Of a DNA stretch of 64,000 bases, positions 7,892 to 16,821 are shown piece by piece (position 1 is the stretch's first letter; the number at the start of each line of letters is the position of its first letter). This DNA is from an uncultured Paracoccaceae bacterium (GTDB lineage: Bacteria; Pseudomonadota; Alphaproteobacteria; Rhodobacterales; Rhodobacteraceae): positions 1 through 64,000 of the forward strand of contig CALJZN010000022.1 in NCBI GenBank assembly GCA_937983405.1, read 5' to 3'. The notes under the pieces were generated by a model. It was not told where the DNA came from and made no database searches. It worked only from the letters and a program-made list of their open reading frames with translations. The position numbers were made by a program, and so were the translations under genes.

Positions 7892-9910
7892 ATGCACAAT
7901 CCGCTTCTGGCCGACTGGACCGGCCCCTTCGCCCTGCCGCCCTTCGCCGCCATCGAAGACGCGCACTTCGCCCCGGCCTTCGAGGCGGCGCTGGCCGAGG
8001 CGCGCGCCGCCGTGGCCGCGATCGCCGAGAACCCCGAGCCGCCGAGCTTCGCCAACACCATCGCGGCGCTGGAGCTGGCCGACGACCGGCTCGACCGGGT
8101 TTCGGCGGTGTTCTTCAACCTCGCGGGGAGCGATTCGAACCCCGCCCGCGAGGCGCTGAGCCGCGAGCTCGCGCCGAAGCTGGCCGCCTACAGTTCCGAG
8201 ATCACCAACAACCGCGCGCTCTTTGCCCGGATCGAGGCGCTTTGGGCCGACCGCGAGGCGCTCGGCCTCGATGCCGAACAGGCCCGCGTGCTGATGCTCT
8301 ACCGCCGGATGTTCCTGCGCGCCGGCGCCGCGCTCGAGGGGCCCGCGCGCGACCGGCTGACCGAGATCAAAGCGCGGCTTGCCACCCTCGGCACCGCCTT
8401 CGCCCAGAACCTCTTGGCCGACGAGCGTGGCTGGACGCTCGACCTGGCCGAGGCCGATCTTGCCGGGCTGCCCGACGATCTGGTGGCGGCGCTGCGCGCG
8501 GCGGGGGCCGAGCGCGGGCGCCCGGGCCCGGCGCTGACGCTCGCGCGGTCGCTGATCGTGCCCTTCCTGCAATATTCGCCCCGCCGCGACCTGCGCGAGC
8601 GGGCCTTCCGCGCCTGGGCCGCCCGCGGCGCGAACGGCGGCGCAACCGACAACCGCGCCATCGCGGCCGAGACGCTGGCCCTGCGCGAGGAGCGCGCGCG
8701 GCTGATGGGCTACTCCGGCTTCGCCGCCTGGAAGCTCGAGATCGAGATGGCGCGCACCCCCGAGGCCGTGCGCGACCTGCTGATGCAGGTCTGGGCCCCG
8801 GCCCGGGCGAAGGCCGAGGCCGACGGCGCGGCGCTGGCCGCGATGCTCGCCGAGGACGGCATCAACGGCCCGCTCGAGCCCTGGGACTGGCGCTACTATG
8901 CCGAACGCCGCCGCAGGGCGCTGCACGATCTCGACGAGGCCGCGATCAAGCCCTATCTGTCGCTCGAGGCCATGATCGCCGCGGCCTTCGACGTCGCGGG
9001 GCAGCTGTTCGGCTTGCGCTTCGCGCCGCTGGACGTGCCCCTTTACCACCCCGACGTCCGCGCCTGGGAGGTGACGCGCGACGGCCGCCACCTGGCGGTG
9101 TTCCTCGGCGACTATGTCGCCCGGCCGTCCAAGCGCTCGGGCGCCTGGTGCGCGTCTTTCCGGGGCCAGCGCCGGCTGGGGGGCGCGCTGCGGCCCGTGG
9201 TCGTGAACGTCTGCAACTTCAACAAGGGGGCTCCGACGCTCCTGTCCTGGGACGATGCGCGCACGCTGTTCCACGAGTTCGGCCATGCGCTGCACGCGAT
9301 GCTGTCGGACGTGACCCACCCGATGGTGGCGGGCACGTCCGTGGCGCGCGACTTCGTCGAGCTGCCCTCGCAGCTGTTCGAGCACTGGCTGGAGGTGCCC
9401 GAAGTGCTGGCCGCCCATGCCCGGCATGTCGCGACGGGCGAGCCCATGCCGGCGGTGCTGCGCGCGCGGCTGCTGGCCGCGCGGACCTGGGATTCGGCCT
9501 TTGCCACGGTCGAATATCTCGCCTCGGCGCTGGTGGACCTGGCCTTCCACGAAGGCGCCGCACCGGCCGACCCGTTGGCGCGGCAGGCCGAAGTTCTGGC
9601 CGAGCTCGGCGCCCCGCGGGCGATCCCGATGCGCCATGCCACGCCGCATTTCGCCCATGTCTTTTCCGGCGACGGCTATGCCGCGGGCTACTACAGCTAT
9701 CTGTGGTCCGAGGTGATGGACGCCGACGCCTTCGCCGCCTTCGAGGAGGCGGGCGACCCCTTCGACCCCGATCTGGCGCGGCGGCTCGAGCGCCACATCC
9801 TCTCCGCCGGCGGGTCGGACGAGCCCGAGGCGCTCTATCGCGCCTTCCGCGGCCGGATGCCGGGGGTCGAGGCTCTGCTGCGCGGGCGCGGGCTGCTCGA
9901 TGCGGCGTAG
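7892..9910 (+). CDS. M3 family oligopeptidase
   Basis: MHNPLLADWTGPFALPPFAAIEDAHFAPAFEAAL...NVCNFNKG...LLSWDDARTLFHEFGHALHAMLS (HExxH)...DFVELPSQLFEHW. Confidence 0.95.
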   Translation: MHNPLLADWTGPFALPPFAAIEDAHFAPAFEAALAEARAAVAAIAENPEPPSFANTIAALELADDRLDRVSAVFFNLAGSDSNPAREALSRELAPKLAAYSSEITNNRALFARIEALWADREALGLDAEQARVLMLYRRMFLRAGAALEGPARDRLTEIKARLATLGTAFAQNLLADERGWTLDLAEADLAGLPDDLVAALRAAGAERGRPGPALTLARSLIVPFLQYSPRRDLRERAFRAWAARGANGGATDNRAIAAETLALREERARLMGYSGFAAWKLEIEMARTPEAVRDLLMQVWAPARAKAEADGAALAAMLAEDGINGPLEPWDWRYYAERRRRALHDLDEAAIKPYLSLEAMIAAAFDVAGQLFGLRFAPLDVPLYHPDVRAWEVTRDGRHLAVFLGDYVARPSKRSGAWCASFRGQRRLGGALRPVVVNVCNFNKGAPTLLSWDDARTLFHEFGHALHAMLSDVTHPMVAGTSVARDFVELPSQLFEHWLEVPEVLAAHARHVATGEPMPAVLRARLLAARTWDSAFATVEYLASALVDLAFHEGAAPADPLARQAEVLAELGAPRAIPMRHATPHFAHVFSGDGYAAGYYSYLWSEVMDADAFAAFEEAGDPFDPDLARRLERHILSAGGSDEPEALYRAFRGRMPGVEALLRGRGLLDAA

Positions 9911-9975
9911 CGCTGCGTGAACCGGGCGGGGCCGCGCTGCGTAACATCACCGGAACCGTTCTGGAGCGACCCGCC

Positions 9976-10506
9976 ATGCCCCTGACCCGCCGCGCCCTTC
10001 TCGGCCTTGCCGCTCTTGCCCCGCTGGCCGCCTGCGCGACCGCGCCCGCCGCCCCCTCCGCGCCGACCCTGCCCGTCACGCTGGCCGAGGCCTTCGTCGG
10101 GCGCACCATCGGCGCCGGCGTCTTCAGCGCGCCGATCGCCGGGATCGAGCGGCGCTTCACCGCGCGGCTGAACGGCCGGCTCGACGGCAACCGCCTGACG
10201 GTGGTCGAGGATTTCCGCTATGACGACGGCCAGGAAGACCGGCTGACCTGGGTCTTCGACCGCCGGGGCGAGGGGCTGTGGGACGGCCGGCGCGAGGATA
10301 CGGTGGGCACCGCCCGGGTGGTCGAGGACGGCCGGCTGATCCGGCTCGACTATGTGGCCGACTTCCGCTCGACCGGCGGGGTCACCCGGCTCGGCTTCTC
10401 GGACATCATCTATCGCCCGTCACCCGATCTTGTCGTCAACGATGCGGTCGTCACGCGCTTCGGCCTTCCCATCGGCACGGTCCGCTTCGAGTTGCGCCGC
10501 GCCTAG
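9976..10506 (+). CDS. DUF3833 family lipoprotein
   Basis: MPLTRRALLGLAALAPLAACATAP lipobox; FVGRTIGAGVFSAPIAGIERRFTARLNGRLDGNRLTVVEDFRYDDGQEDRLTWVF. Confidence 0.8.
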   Translation: MPLTRRALLGLAALAPLAACATAPAAPSAPTLPVTLAEAFVGRTIGAGVFSAPIAGIERRFTARLNGRLDGNRLTVVEDFRYDDGQEDRLTWVFDRRGEGLWDGRREDTVGTARVVEDGRLIRLDYVADFRSTGGVTRLGFSDIIYRPSPDLVVNDAVVTRFGLPIGTVRFELRRA

Positions 10507-11391
10507 GGCCCGGTCGTCCTGCCGCGCCGGATCCTTGTGGATGATGACATCGGCGCGCGGATAGGCGGCGCGGATCGCGCGTTTCAGCGCGGCGCCGATG
10601 GCATGGGCGTCGTCGAGGCTCTGGCGCCCGTCGAGCTCGATGTGCAGGTTCACGAAGATCGTGGCCCCCGACTGCCGCGTCCGCAGGTCGTGATAGCCGC
10701 GCACGCCCGGCCAGCGCTTGACGATGGCCTCGATCCCGGCAATCACCGCGGGGTCCGCGCGGCGGTCCATCAGCGCGTCCCAGGCGCCTCGGAAGATGCC
10801 GAGCGCGCCGACAGCCAGCATCCCAGCCGCCCCCAGCGCCACCACCGCGTCGATCCGCGCCAGCCCCAGCGCGGCCGAGGCGCCGAGCGCGGCGATCGCG
10901 CCCACATTCGGCACCAGATCGCCGAGGTAGTGCAGCCGGTCGGCCGCCACGACGCGGTTGCCGGTGGTGCGCGCAACCTTGCCCTGCCACAGCACAAGGC
11001 CCAGGGTCATCAGGATCGAGACCAGCATCACCGCGATCCCCCAGCCCTCGGCCGCCAGCGGCACCGGTTGGGGCGCGATCAGCCGCATCGTCGCCGCCCA
11101 GGCGATCGCCCCGGCGGCCAGAAGGATGAACACCGACTGCCCCAGCGCCGCCAGATCCTCGGCCGAGCTATGGCCGAAGGCGTGGTCCTCGTCGGGCGGC
11201 CGCTGGGCGTAGAGGATCGCCGCCAGCCCGCCCAGCGACACCATCAGGTCCATCGCCGAATCGGCCAGCGAGGCGGCGACCGAAAGCGCCCCGGTCGCCG
11301 CCAGGGCCCAGAGCTTCAGCGCCACAAGCACCAGCGCCACCGCAACCGATGCGATCCCCGCCGTCCGGTTCAGCCGCGCATGGTCGCGCAT
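10420..11391 (-). CDS. Cation diffusion facilitator family transporter
   Basis: MRDHARLNRTAGIASVAVALVLVALKLWALAATGALSVAASLADSAMDLMVSLGGLAAILYAQRPPDEDHAFGHSSAEDLAALGQSVFIL; HxxxD cytosolic-domain motifs. Convergent overlap with DUF3833. Confidence 0.92.
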   Translation of the reverse strand: MRDHARLNRTAGIASVAVALVLVALKLWALAATGALSVAASLADSAMDLMVSLGGLAAILYAQRPPDEDHAFGHSSAEDLAALGQSVFILLAAGAIAWAATMRLIAPQPVPLAAEGWGIAVMLVSILMTLGLVLWQGKVARTTGNRVVAADRLHYLGDLVPNVGAIAALGASAALGLARIDAVVALGAAGMLAVGALGIFRGAWDALMDRRADPAVIAGIEAIVKRWPGVRGYHDLRTRQSGATIFVNLHIELDGRQSLDDAHAIGAALKRAIRAAYPRADVIIHKDPARQDDRALGAAQLEADRADGKAEARDDRIVDDKIG

Positions 11392-11560
11392 CGCCCGCTC
11401 CGATTCCGGCCTCCGGCTGCGGACCATCCGGCGCCGCAAAGGCCGCTTCCCAGCACAGGGCCCTGTGTCGTCCCAGAGCCCTGTCTATCCATCCGCCGCG
11501 GCGTCGGATCAAGCGCCATCACCGGGGCGCGGCCCCGGTCCGCCGCAAGGCCCGGTCGGC

Positions 11561-12139
11561 CTAGTCGAACGTCTCGGAACCTGCCACGCCCCACAGCGCC
11601 GCCTTGGGCAGCCAGCCGCGATGGCCCTGACCGCTGACGCGGCACCAGTCGGGCCGGCAGGACAGCAGGCGCAGGATGGCGCCGGCCTCGGCATGGGCCA
11701 CGACCGGGGCCCGCGGGTCGGGCTGGGCGCGCAGCGCGGCCATCTCGGTCTCGACCAGCACGGTGCGCGCGCCCGACAGCAGCGAATAGTGCACCCAGCC
11801 GCCCGCGCCCTCGCGGTCCTCGACCCGTCGCCAGTGCTCGTGTTCGGCGGTGATGCGCAGCGGCATGTCGCGGCGCACGAACACCCAGTCCACACCGTGG
11901 GTCAGCCCGGGGCCGCGCCGCGCCCGCCCCTCGCCGGTCTTGAGCGAGACGAAGCGCGGCAGGGGCAGCTTGGTCACCGGCCCGCGCCCCGGCCCCGACG
12001 CGCCCGACGCCGCGGCGACCGCGACTGCCTCGGCCGCCGCCCCCCCCGTCGCGGCGGTCTGGGCGCGCACCCCCGCGCCCACCGCCGCCAACGCCAGCCC
12101 CGCGGCGACCAGCGCCGCGACGATCCGCCTTCTGCCCAC
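11561..12139 (-). CDS. SH3 domain-containing exported protein
   Basis: LPLPRFVSLKTGEGRARRGPGLTHGVDWVFVRRDMPLRITAEHEHWRRVEDREGAGGWVHYSLLSGARTVLV...CRPDWCRVSGQGHRGWLPKAALWGV. GTG start. Confidence 0.85.
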   Translation of the reverse strand: MGRRRIVAALVAAGLALAAVGAGVRAQTAATGGAAAEAVAVAAASGASGPGRGPVTKLPLPRFVSLKTGEGRARRGPGLTHGVDWVFVRRDMPLRITAEHEHWRRVEDREGAGGWVHYSLLSGARTVLVETEMAALRAQPDPRAPVVAHAEAGAILRLLSCRPDWCRVSGQGHRGWLPKAALWGVAGSETFD

Positions 12140-12310
12140 GTCCTGCCCGTCCTCTGCCCGCCTGCCCGTGCTGTCCGGCCGGCGCATCCCTGCGGGGCTT
12201 CCGGCCGATACCCGGGGTGCGCCCTTGTCCGTCCCGGCGCTTGTGCCGTCCCCCGTTCTCGGCCAGTTTGCCAGCATGCGGTCGCCTGGCAAAGAGCAGG
12301 GAGGAACCCG

Positions 12311-13297
12311 ATGCCCGCACAGCGCCTGACTGTTGTCGTCACGCGACGGTTGCCCGAGGTGGTCGAGACCCGGATGACCGAGCTTTTCGACGTCGAGCTG
12401 CGCGAGTCCGACCGGCCGATGACGCGCGAGGAGCTGGCCGCGGCGATGGCCCGCGCCGACGTGCTGGTGCCCACGATCACCGACACGATCGACGCCGGCC
12501 TCATCGGCCAGGCCGGCCCGCGGCTGAAGCTGATCGCAAGCTTCGGCGCGGGGTTCGACCACATCGACGTGGCCACCGCCCGCGGCCGCGGCATCATCGT
12601 CACCAACACCCCCGGCGCGGTGACCGAGGACACCGCCGACATGACGCTCGCGCTGATCCTGGCGGTGACCCGGCGCATCCCCGAGGGGCTGGCAGCGATG
12701 CAGTCGGGCGAATGGAAGGGCTGGGCCCCCACCGCCTTTCTGGGCGGCCGGATCGGCGGGCGGCGCCTGGGCATCCTCGGCATGGGGCGGATCGGGCAGG
12801 CGGTGGCGCGGCGGGCGCGGGCCTTCGGGATGCAGATCCACTACCACAACCGCCGCCGCCTGCGCCCCGAGACCGAGGCCGAGCTTGAGGCGACGTGGTG
12901 GGAAAGCCTGGATCAGATGGTCAGCCGGATGGACGTGATCTCGATCAATTGCCCGCACACGCCGGCGACCTTCCACCTGATGAACGCGCGGCGGCTGAAG
13001 CTGATGAAGCCCTCGGCGGTGATCGTGAACACCTCGCGCGGCGAGGTGATCGACGAGAACGCGCTGACGCGGATGCTGCGCGCGGGCGAGATCGCGGGCG
13101 CAGGCCTCGACGTCTACGAACGCGGAGCCGAGATCAACCCGCGGCTGCGGGCGCTGCCCAACGTCGTGCTCTTGCCGCACATGGGCTCGGCCACGCTCGA
13201 GGGGCGCATCGAGATGGGCGAGAAGGTGATCCTGAACATCAAGACCTTCGCCGACGGCCACCGCCCGCCCGACCAGGTGGTGCCAAGCATGCTGTAG
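12311..13297 (+). CDS. 2-hydroxyacid dehydrogenase (glyoxylate/hydroxypyruvate reductase type)
   Basis: LKLIASFGAGFDHIDVATARGRGIIVTNTPGAVTEDTADMTLALILAVTRRIPEG...GRRLGILGMGRIGQAVARRARAFGMQIHYHNRRR...NTSRGEVIDENAL...LLPHMGSAT. Confidence 0.95.
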   Translation: MPAQRLTVVVTRRLPEVVETRMTELFDVELRESDRPMTREELAAAMARADVLVPTITDTIDAGLIGQAGPRLKLIASFGAGFDHIDVATARGRGIIVTNTPGAVTEDTADMTLALILAVTRRIPEGLAAMQSGEWKGWAPTAFLGGRIGGRRLGILGMGRIGQAVARRARAFGMQIHYHNRRRLRPETEAELEATWWESLDQMVSRMDVISINCPHTPATFHLMNARRLKLMKPSAVIVNTSRGEVIDENALTRMLRAGEIAGAGLDVYERGAEINPRLRALPNVVLLPHMGSATLEGRIEMGEKVILNIKTFADGHRPPDQVVPSML

Positions 13298-13402
13298 GCG
13301 CCGGGCGGGCCGGGCGGCTTGCCCGTGCAGCCGGTCGCGCGCGCGGGCTGTCGCGCCCGCCACGCCGGCCTATGTCACCGGTGGCAGCCCCGGAGATCGC
13401 CC

Positions 13403-13810
13403 ATGCCTATGATCCTTGCCTTCCTTGCCGCCTCGGCCGTCTTTCTCGTGGCCGACGCGGTCATGCTGACCCATGTCCTGCAACCGCTGTTTCAGCGCCA
13501 CCTCGGCGACCATCTCGCCGAAAGCTTCCGGCTTGGCCCCGCTGTGCTGTTCTACCTGGTCTACATGGCCGGGGTGATGTGGTTCGTCATCGCGCCCGCG
13601 CATCGCGCGGGCGGTCCGGTCCGGGCCTTGCGCGACGGGGCGATCCTGGGCGCCGTCGCCTACGGCACCTTCGAGCTGACGGCCTGGGCCGTTCTTGCCC
13701 GCTGGACTGCCGAGATGGTGGCCCTCGACATGGCCTGGGGCGCGGTTGTCACCGCGGGCTCCGCGGCGGCCGGCGTCGCGGCCGCCCGCCTGGCCGGATC
13801 CCGGGCCTAG
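13403..13810 (+). CDS. DUF2177 family integral membrane protein
   Basis: MPMILAFLAASAVFLVADAVMLTHVLQPLFQRHLGDHLAESFRLGPAVLFYLVYMAGVMWFVIAPA...GAVAYGTFELTAWAVL. Confidence 0.9.
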   Translation: MPMILAFLAASAVFLVADAVMLTHVLQPLFQRHLGDHLAESFRLGPAVLFYLVYMAGVMWFVIAPAHRAGGPVRALRDGAILGAVAYGTFELTAWAVLARWTAEMVALDMAWGAVVTAGSAAAGVAAARLAGSRA

Positions 13811-13844
13811 GGCGCGCGCAGGGGTCGCGGGCCGGGGGCAGACC

Positions 13845-14790
13845 GTGGAGGGGTCGCGGGTGCTGGTGGCCGGCAGGGCAGGGGGTCCCGGCGGGCCGCA
13901 CTGCACCCCGATCCTGGCCGAAGGACGGCATGTCCCGGCCGGGGACGGCCCGCGCCCCGGCGATCCCGCCACGGTCGCGGCGCCTCGGGGATACCCGCTC
14001 TTCGCCTTCCGGCACCGCGGCCGGACCGGCGCGCTCGGCCCGGGGGGCGACGTGGCCGAGCCCCGGAACCTCGCCTGTCCCGCCTTGCCGCGCCACGACC
14101 GGGCCTATCCCATCGGCCCCCTGCGCCGCGCGGTGAACGGCACGCTCGGCCTGTTCAGGCTTGCGCGGTCCTGCGGCGCGCGGGTCCCGCAGGCCTCGAC
14201 CTTCGCGAGCTACGGCGATCCGCTGGTGCCTTATCTGGCCGGGGACCAGTCCGGCAGCGTCACCCCTGCCGGCCCGCGCGCCTGCCCCGCCGCGGACCGG
14301 CACGCAACCACGCCCGCCTGCGCCGGCGATGCCCGTCTGCGGGGCTTGACGTGCGGATCGCCCGCATGTTCACCCTCTGCAGCCCCGGCCGGCAGCTGGA
14401 CAGCGGGCGCGTGATGTCCAACCTCATCGCCCAGGCGCTGCGTGGCAGCCCCCTCGCGCTTTACGGCGGCGGGGCGCGGACGCGAGCGCTCCGCTTCGCC
14501 GCCGAGCTGATCGCGGCGCGCTGCCGGGTGATGGCGGTCGCGGGGCCGGCTGAGGGGCCTGTGACCCCGGGCAACCGCGGACAGCTGACCGGGCGCTCCC
14601 CCGCCCGCCGCATCCGGGCGCTGACCGGCGCGCGCTCGGCGCCGGTCGCGCGGCCCGTGCCGCAGGACGCCCCCCGCCGCCGCCGCCCCGACATCGCGCG
14701 CGCGCCCGCCGGCCGCCGGGCTCGGCCCCGCAGACCGCGCCGGATGAGGGGCTGGCCCCCACCATGGCCGATTTCGCGCATCGTCTCGGG
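13845..14790 (+). pseudogene. Decayed UDP-glucuronate decarboxylase (UXS-type SDR epimerase) gene
   Basis: Family fragments in three successive frames: (frame of 13845) SRVLVAGRAGGPGG...ILAEGRHV...NLACPALPRHDRAYPIGPLRRAVNGTLGLFRLARSCGARVPQASTFASYGDPLV...PAGPRACPAADRHA; (frame of 14351) GLDVRIARMFTLCSPGRQLDSGRVMSNLIAQALRGSPLALYGGGARTRAL...EGPVTPGNRGQLTGR...LTGARSAPVARPVPQDAPRRRRPDIARA; (third frame) DEGLAPTMADFAHRLG. Frameshifted, with Y and K of YxxxK replaced. Confidence 0.82.
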
Positions 14791-14826
14791 GGGGGCGCTT
14801 CCGGCCGCGGCCAGGGGGGGCGGGCC

Positions 14827-15564
14827 GTGACCCTGGGGCGCCTTGCCCTCGCCGCCCTCCTGCTGGCCGCGGCCTGCACCCGCCCGCTCGCCCCCGGCGA
14901 GGCGGCCTTCGCGGCCGACCTCTTCGGCCCCGCGCTCGACCTTGCGTCGGTGCGGGTGACGAAGGGCGCGGGCCTTTTTCCGCTGCCGCCCGCGCCCAAC
15001 CCGCCCGCCCCCAACCCGCCCGCGCAGCCCGCGCGCCGCGATCCCGCGGCCGACCCCTGTGCCCGCGTCCCCGTGCCGGGGGCCGGGCGCGGCCCGCCGG
15101 CCGCCTTCGTCATCGGCAACCGCATCCACTTCCAGGGCCGCTTCTACCGCCACGACACGGCCGAGGGCTGGCCCGGCCCCGTGCGGGTGGGCATGGCGAT
15201 GCTGCTGGCCCACGAGCTGACCCATGTCTGGCAGTGGCAGCACCGCGCCCGCACCGGCTATTCCCCCCTGCGCGGCCTTGCCGAGGGCCTGCGGCGCAGC
15301 GACCCCTACTTCCACCGGGCCGAGGCCGACCGCCCCTTCCTTGCCCACGGGTACGAGCAGCAGGCCAGCCTGCTCGAGGACTTCGTCTGCCATGTCCTGC
15401 TCGACCCCGCCTCGCCGCGGCTCGGGCGGCTGCGCGCGATCCTGGCGCCCGAGTTCCCCGTGGACGGTTTCGCGGGGCGACGCGAGCAGCCCCGGCAGCG
15501 CCGCCGAAGGCCCGGGGCAGGACCGCGGCCCGCGCCGGCCGGACCGCCCGGGGCCGCGCCCTAG
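14827..15564 (+). CDS. Predicted lipoprotein with HExxH (HELTH) zinc-peptidase-like motif
   Basis: GTG start, MTLGRLALAALLLAAACTRP lipobox; AMLLAHELTHVWQWQHR...GYEQQASLLEDFVCHVLL. Confidence 0.7.
   Translation: MTLGRLALAALLLAAACTRPLAPGEAAFAADLFGPALDLASVRVTKGAGLFPLPPAPNPPAPNPPAQPARRDPAADPCARVPVPGAGRGPPAAFVIGNRIHFQGRFYRHDTAEGWPGPVRVGMAMLLAHELTHVWQWQHRARTGYSPLRGLAEGLRRSDPYFHRAEADRPFLAHGYEQQASLLEDFVCHVLLDPASPRLGRLRAILAPEFPVDGFAGRREQPRQRRRRPGAGPRPAPAGPPGAAP
14986..15030 (+). repeat. 15-bp in-frame tandem repeat encoding PPAPN units
   Basis: ccgcccgcgcccaac / ccgcccgcccccaac / ccgcccgcgcagccc within the lipoprotein CDS. Confidence 0.85.
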
Positions 15565-15941
15565 GCGCCCGCCGCGCCGCCGGCTGCCAGCTGGTCCCAG
15601 CAGTCAAGCGCCTTGGCGGCATACATCAGCGCCGGCCCGCCGCCCATCTGCACCGACATCGCCAGCACGTCCGCGACTTCCTCGCGCGTCGCCCCGGCCT
15701 TTGCCAGCGCCTCGACGTGCAGCGCGATGCAGGGCTCGCAGCGCACCGCGATCGAGATGCCGAGCGCCACGAACTCCTTTTCCTTGACGCCGAGAACGCC
15801 GCCCTCCTTCACCGCCTTCGACAGCCCGCCGAAGGCCCGGCTGGCGTCGGGGATGGCGCGGTTCAGCGCGCGCAGCTGGTCGCGCGTCGCGGCGAGAAAT
15901 CCCTTGTAGTCCACCCTGTCCTCCCCCACCTCAGCCCCCAT
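15561..15941 (-). CDS. Carboxymuconolactone decarboxylase/AhpD-like family protein
   Basis: VDYKGFLAATRDQLRALNRAIPDASRAFGGLSKAVKEGGVLGVKEKEFVALGISIAVRCEPCIALHVEALAKAGATREEVADVLAMSVQMGGGPALMYA. Start could be the ATG at 15941 or the GTG at 15914. Confidence 0.92.
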   Translation of the reverse strand: MGAEVGEDRVDYKGFLAATRDQLRALNRAIPDASRAFGGLSKAVKEGGVLGVKEKEFVALGISIAVRCEPCIALHVEALAKAGATREEVADVLAMSVQMGGGPALMYAAKALDCWDQLAAGGAAGA

Positions 15942-16821
15942 CCCGGCCTTCGGGCCGCTTCGTGACATGTTCGCGCCACAGCGCGAAGAGGCCGGCCCCC
16001 ACAACGATGGCCGAACCGACCGCGACATTCGCGCGCAGGCTGTCGCCGAACACGATGAGTCCCAGCGCCGAGCCGAAGACGAGCTGCAAATAGGTGAAGG
16101 GCTGGATCGCGCTGGCCTCGGCCACCTCGTAGGCGCGGATCAGAAGCCAGTGCCCGAGCGATCCGGTCAGGCAGAGCAGCGCCATCCATCCCCAGTCGGC
16201 GGGGGCCATCGGCCCGAGGAACCAGACGCCCGCCAGCGTCATCGCCACCGCGCCCGAGACGCCGGTCCAGAAGAACGACACCGCCGCGCTGTCGCCGCGG
16301 GCGACGTAGCGCGTCATCAGCGCATAGGCCGCCATCAGCCCCGCGGCGGCCAGCGGCAGCAGCGCCGGCAGGCTGAGCGCGCCGCTGGTGGGATCGAGGA
16401 TGACCATGAGCCCCACAAGGCCCGCCGCCACCGCCGCCCAGCGCCGCCAGCCCACGCGCTCGCCCAAGACCGGCCCGGACAGCGCCGTGATGATGAGCGG
16501 ATAGACGACCATCACCGCCAGCGAATCGACCAGCCCCAGCCGCACGAAGCCCAGGGTCGCCACGCAGATGTTGAGTGCCAGAACCACGCCTCGGGCGATC
16601 TGCAGCACGGGAAAGCGCGTCGCCGCGGCTTGCGCCAGCCCGCCCGCCCGGCGCGCGGCGACCGCCGTCACGAAGGCGGCGAAGAACCAGTAGCGGATCA
16701 TCACCACCATCAGGATGCTGTAGTGCGCGCCGAGATGGCGCGAGATGCCGTCCTGCATCGCGAAGACGAACATCGTGGCGCTCATCAGGGCGATGCCGAG
16801 GCGGGTGTCCTGTGCCTTCAT
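15931..16821 (-). CDS. EamA/DMT family transporter
   Basis: MKAQDTRLGIALMSATMFVFAMQDGISRHLGAHYSILMVVMIRYWFFAAFVTAV...YLQLVFGSALGLIVFGDSL. Confidence 0.92.
   Translation of the reverse strand: MKAQDTRLGIALMSATMFVFAMQDGISRHLGAHYSILMVVMIRYWFFAAFVTAVAARRAGGLAQAAATRFPVLQIARGVVLALNICVATLGFVRLGLVDSLAVMVVYPLIITALSGPVLGERVGWRRWAAVAAGLVGLMVILDPTSGALSLPALLPLAAAGLMAAYALMTRYVARGDSAAVSFFWTGVSGAVAMTLAGVWFLGPMAPADWGWMALLCLTGSLGHWLLIRAYEVAEASAIQPFTYLQLVFGSALGLIVFGDSLRANVAVGSAIVVGAGLFALWREHVTKRPEGRDGG

Noticed and set aside
6608-9796. 1062-aa minus-strand ORF
   Set aside because: Antisense over dut, the MoeB-like gene and the M3 peptidase, all with clear motifs; stop-free only because of high GC.
13695-14414. 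239-aa ORF as an intact novel protein
   Set aside because: Better explained as the first frame of a decayed UDP-glucuronate decarboxylase whose remainder continues in two other frames.
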